Assembly: GCA_903921405.1 (NCBI GenBank) | Contig: CAIXPV010000011.1 | Span: forward strand, 1 to 8,173 | DNA: 8,173 nucleotides | Direction of reading: 5' to 3' | From: an uncultured Actinomycetes bacterium | GTDB taxonomy: Bacteria; Actinomycetota; Actinomycetes; Nanopelagicales; Nanopelagicaceae | In this document: in pieces, positions 6,409 to 8,173 of the stretch | Numbering within the stretch: the stretch's first letter is position 1 | Layout of the letters: each line of letters starts with the position of its first letter | Notes under the pieces: generated by a model | The model's database searches: none | What the model was told of the DNA's origin: nothing | Seen by the model: only the letters and a program-made list of their open reading frames with translations | Made by a program: the position numbers and the translations under genes

Positions 6409-7442
6409 TGAGCACAATTAACTTAGCGGTAATCGCAGGCGATGGAATTGGACCTGAAGTTGTTAACGAGGGCCTTAAAGTTCTAGATGCTGTATCTACA
6501 AAGTACGGCATCAGCTTTAACAAAACGTCCTATGACTTAGGAGCAGGCTTCTGGCATCGCACAGGTGAAGTTCTACCTGATGCAACGCTGGCCGAGCTGG
6601 CAACTAAAGATGTTATTTTGCTTGGTGCAGTCGGAGATCCAACGGTCCCCAGCGGTGTTCTAGAGCGTGGTCTTCTATTGAAGCTGCGCTTTGCCTTTGA
6701 TCACTACATCAACTTGCGCCCAGCCCGCTTGATGCCTGGGGTCACTGGTCCGCTTGCAACTAAAGCGCCAATTGATTTTATCGTTGTACGCGAGGGCACT
6801 GAAGGCCCTTACGTTGGCGCCGGAGGAGTTTTAGCTGAAGGCACTGATGCAGAAATTGCGACAGAGGAGAGTTTGAATACTCGCCGCGGCGCAGAACGCG
6901 TTATTCGTGATGCATTCGAACGAGCACTCAAGCGTGATCGCAAGAAGTTAACCCTTGTTCACAAGAACAACGTTTTAACTCGCGCTGGCGGTTTGTGGAC
7001 TCGCACATTTAACGAAGTTGCTAAAGAGTATCCAACGGTTACAACTGATTATCTACATGTTGATGCAGCATCAATGTTCTTTGTTACTAATCCTGAGCGC
7101 TTTGATGTAGTCGTTACTGATAACTTATTTGGTGACATCTTGACCGATATTGCTGCGGCAATTTGCGGAGGAATCGGACTTGCAGCATCTGGCAATATCA
7201 ATCCAACTCGTAAGTTCCCATCGATGTTTGAACCCGTTCACGGTTCAGCACCTGACATTGCCGGTAAAAATATTGCCGATCCAACAGCCACGGTTATGTC
7301 AGTTGCCATGATGCTAGATCACTTAGGTTATGCCGAGGCAGCCCGCGATATTGAGCGCGCAGTCGCATCGGATCTATTAACACGAGCAGATAAAAAACGA
7401 AGCACAACCGAGGTAGGAGATGCGCTGGTCGCAGCGCTATAA
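6408..7442 (+). CDS. leuB: 3-isopropylmalate dehydrogenase
   Basis: LeuB oxidises and decarboxylates 3-isopropylmalate with NAD to 2-ketoisocaproate, the precursor transaminated to leucine. The 344 residues carry the full active-site set of the family: Arg94, Arg104, Arg128, Tyr135, Lys186 (HKNNVL), Asp219, Asp243 and Asp247 (DNLFGDILTD). The NAD-binding region GSAPDIAGKNIADP follows. Lys186 and the presence of the leucine-type arginines favour isopropylmalate over isocitrate or tartrate; the gene context agrees. The start ATG shares one base with the serA stop (TAATG), a classic arrangement for translational coupling, and no separate strong ribosome binding site is seen. The other leucine genes (leuA, leuC, leuD) are not in the window, which is usual in actinobacteria. 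Confidence 0.95.
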   Translation: MSTINLAVIAGDGIGPEVVNEGLKVLDAVSTKYGISFNKTSYDLGAGFWHRTGEVLPDATLAELATKDVILLGAVGDPTVPSGVLERGLLLKLRFAFDHYINLRPARLMPGVTGPLATKAPIDFIVVREGTEGPYVGAGGVLAEGTDAEIATEESLNTRRGAERVIRDAFERALKRDRKKLTLVHKNNVLTRAGGLWTRTFNEVAKEYPTVTTDYLHVDAASMFFVTNPERFDVVVTDNLFGDILTDIAAAICGGIGLAASGNINPTRKFPSMFEPVHGSAPDIAGKNIADPTATVMSVAMMLDHLGYAEAARDIERAVASDLLTRADKKRSTTEVGDALVAAL

Positions 7443-7446
7443 AAAT

Positions 7447-8173
7447 ATGAAAATATCACTCAACCCACACGCCAAAGATGCTGCTACGCGAGATGCCTTA
7501 GTTGCCGAAGGCGGTTTTGGTAAGTACTACACCGACCACATGGTCGTGTGTGAGTGGAGTGAAATTGATGGTTGGGGTGAACCAGAGCTAAAGGCTTATG
7601 GTCCAATCTCTTTAGATCCAGCGACAGCTGTTCTTCATTACGGTCAAGAGATCTTTGAAGGTCTCAAGGCTTATCGCCAACCTGATGGCTCTATTGCACT
7701 CTTTCGTCCAGATGCCAACGCCAAGCGCTTTGCTAAATCAGCGGCCCGCTTAGCTTTGCCAGAAATGCCTGAGGCTCTCTTTATCGAAACTGTTAATGCC
7801 TTGGTGAGCCAAGATGGTGGATGGGTACCCAATAAAATCGGTGAGGCGCTATACATACGCCCATTTATGATCGCAACTGAAGTTGGTTTAGGTGTTCGCC
7901 CATCTAATAAAGCTACATATTTGATAATTGCAACACCAGCAGGTGCCTACTTTGATCCATCTAAGGCTGTATCTGTGTGGATTTCAACGGAGTACGTTCG
8001 TGCAGCTCAAGGCGGAACCGGTGAGGCTAAGTGCGGTGGAAACTATGCAGCATCATTGGTTGCGCAAAAAGCTGCAGCTAAAGAGGGCTGCGATCAAGTT
8101 GTGTGGATCGATGCAAAAGAGCGTAAATGGGTTGAAGAGATGGGCGGCATGAACCTGTACTTTGTTAAAGGTA
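7447..8173 (+). CDS. ilvE: Branched-chain amino acid aminotransferase, 3' end outside the window
   Basis: IlvE is a fold-type IV PLP enzyme that transfers an amino group from glutamate to the keto acids of valine, leucine and isoleucine, the last step of all three pathways. The frame is open to the right edge, with 242 complete codons of an expected 360 or so. Visible marks are GFGKYYTDHM, HYGQEIFEGLKAYR (residues 64-77), the YIRPFMIATE segment, the PLP lysine Lys195 in EAKCGGNYA, and EEMGGMN near the edge. ATG at 7447 lies 4 bases after the leuB stop in an A-rich stretch without a ribosome binding site, so translation may depend on reinitiation. An in-frame ATG at 7420, inside leuB, would add nine residues. 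AGGAG directly abuts it, and AGG at 7411-7413 is better spaced. The true start is therefore uncertain. Confidence 0.95.
   Translation, partial: MKISLNPHAKDAATRDALVAEGGFGKYYTDHMVVCEWSEIDGWGEPELKAYGPISLDPATAVLHYGQEIFEGLKAYRQPDGSIALFRPDANAKRFAKSAARLALPEMPEALFIETVNALVSQDGGWVPNKIGEALYIRPFMIATEVGLGVRPSNKATYLIIATPAGAYFDPSKAVSVWISTEYVRAAQGGTGEAKCGGNYAASLVAQKAAAKEGCDQVVWIDAKERKWVEEMGGMNLYFVKG

Noticed and set aside
7928..8152. A 74-codon + strand reading frame
   Set aside because: It lies within ilvE in another frame, across the PLP-lysine region of that gene; it is a shadow.
1..8173. An undescribed multi-gene system, mobile element, CRISPR array or RNA gene
   Set aside because: Every coding stretch is a recognised amino acid biosynthesis gene, the only gap over 20 bases is 1545-1745, and no repeat array, transposase, integrase or tRNA-like fold was seen.

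Overview
The window is a branched-chain amino acid biosynthesis locus, all on the + strand: the 3' part of ilvD, then ilvB, ilvN, ilvC, serA, leuB and the 5' part of ilvE. The gene order ilvB-ilvN-ilvC-serA-leuB is a familiar actinobacterial arrangement. Several products also look actinobacterial: the long SerA has an inserted domain plus an ACT domain, and LeuB and IlvE are of the actinobacterial type. Base composition is only moderate, in the mid-to-upper 40s percent G+C by eye, and the genes are packed with 1-13 base gaps or overlaps. That combination suggests a low-GC, streamlined actinobacterium, for instance the freshwater acI/Nanopelagicales group. This assignment is an inference from protein character and layout, not from a search.

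Region by region: 1-1544 is ilvD, running in from the left edge. 1545-1745 is the only real intergenic gap (201 bases) and it is regulatory. It holds a 16-base palindrome (1557-1572), a candidate promoter (1577-1605), a tiny leader peptide ending in Leu, five Val and Ile (1612-1647), a strong GC-rich hairpin (1649-1679) and a textbook intrinsic terminator (1680-1705). Together these have the form of a ribosome-mediated transcription attenuator sensing charged branched-chain tRNAs. From 1746 to the right edge, ilvB, ilvN, ilvC, serA, leuB and ilvE form what looks like one operon: ilvB/ilvN are 2 bases apart, ilvN/ilvC 13 bases apart, ilvC/serA overlap, serA/leuB overlap by one base, and leuB/ilvE are 4 bases apart.

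Together the genes supply the common valine/isoleucine pathway: acetohydroxyacid synthase (IlvB catalytic, IlvN regulatory), ketol-acid reductoisomerase (IlvC), dihydroxyacid dehydratase (IlvD) and the transaminase (IlvE). LeuB adds the leucine-specific dehydrogenase; leuA and leuCD are not in the window. SerA opens the serine pathway and is a conserved guest in this cluster. There is feedback control at two levels: ACT domains in IlvN and SerA (enzyme inhibition), and the attenuator (transcription).

No mobile element, CRISPR array, tRNA or rRNA gene was seen, and no unknown protein system. The most interesting part is the ilvB leader, whose promoter geometry predicts that the leader peptide is translated from a leaderless transcript. 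Next is an IlvN that lacks the C-terminal domain usual in actinobacteria.
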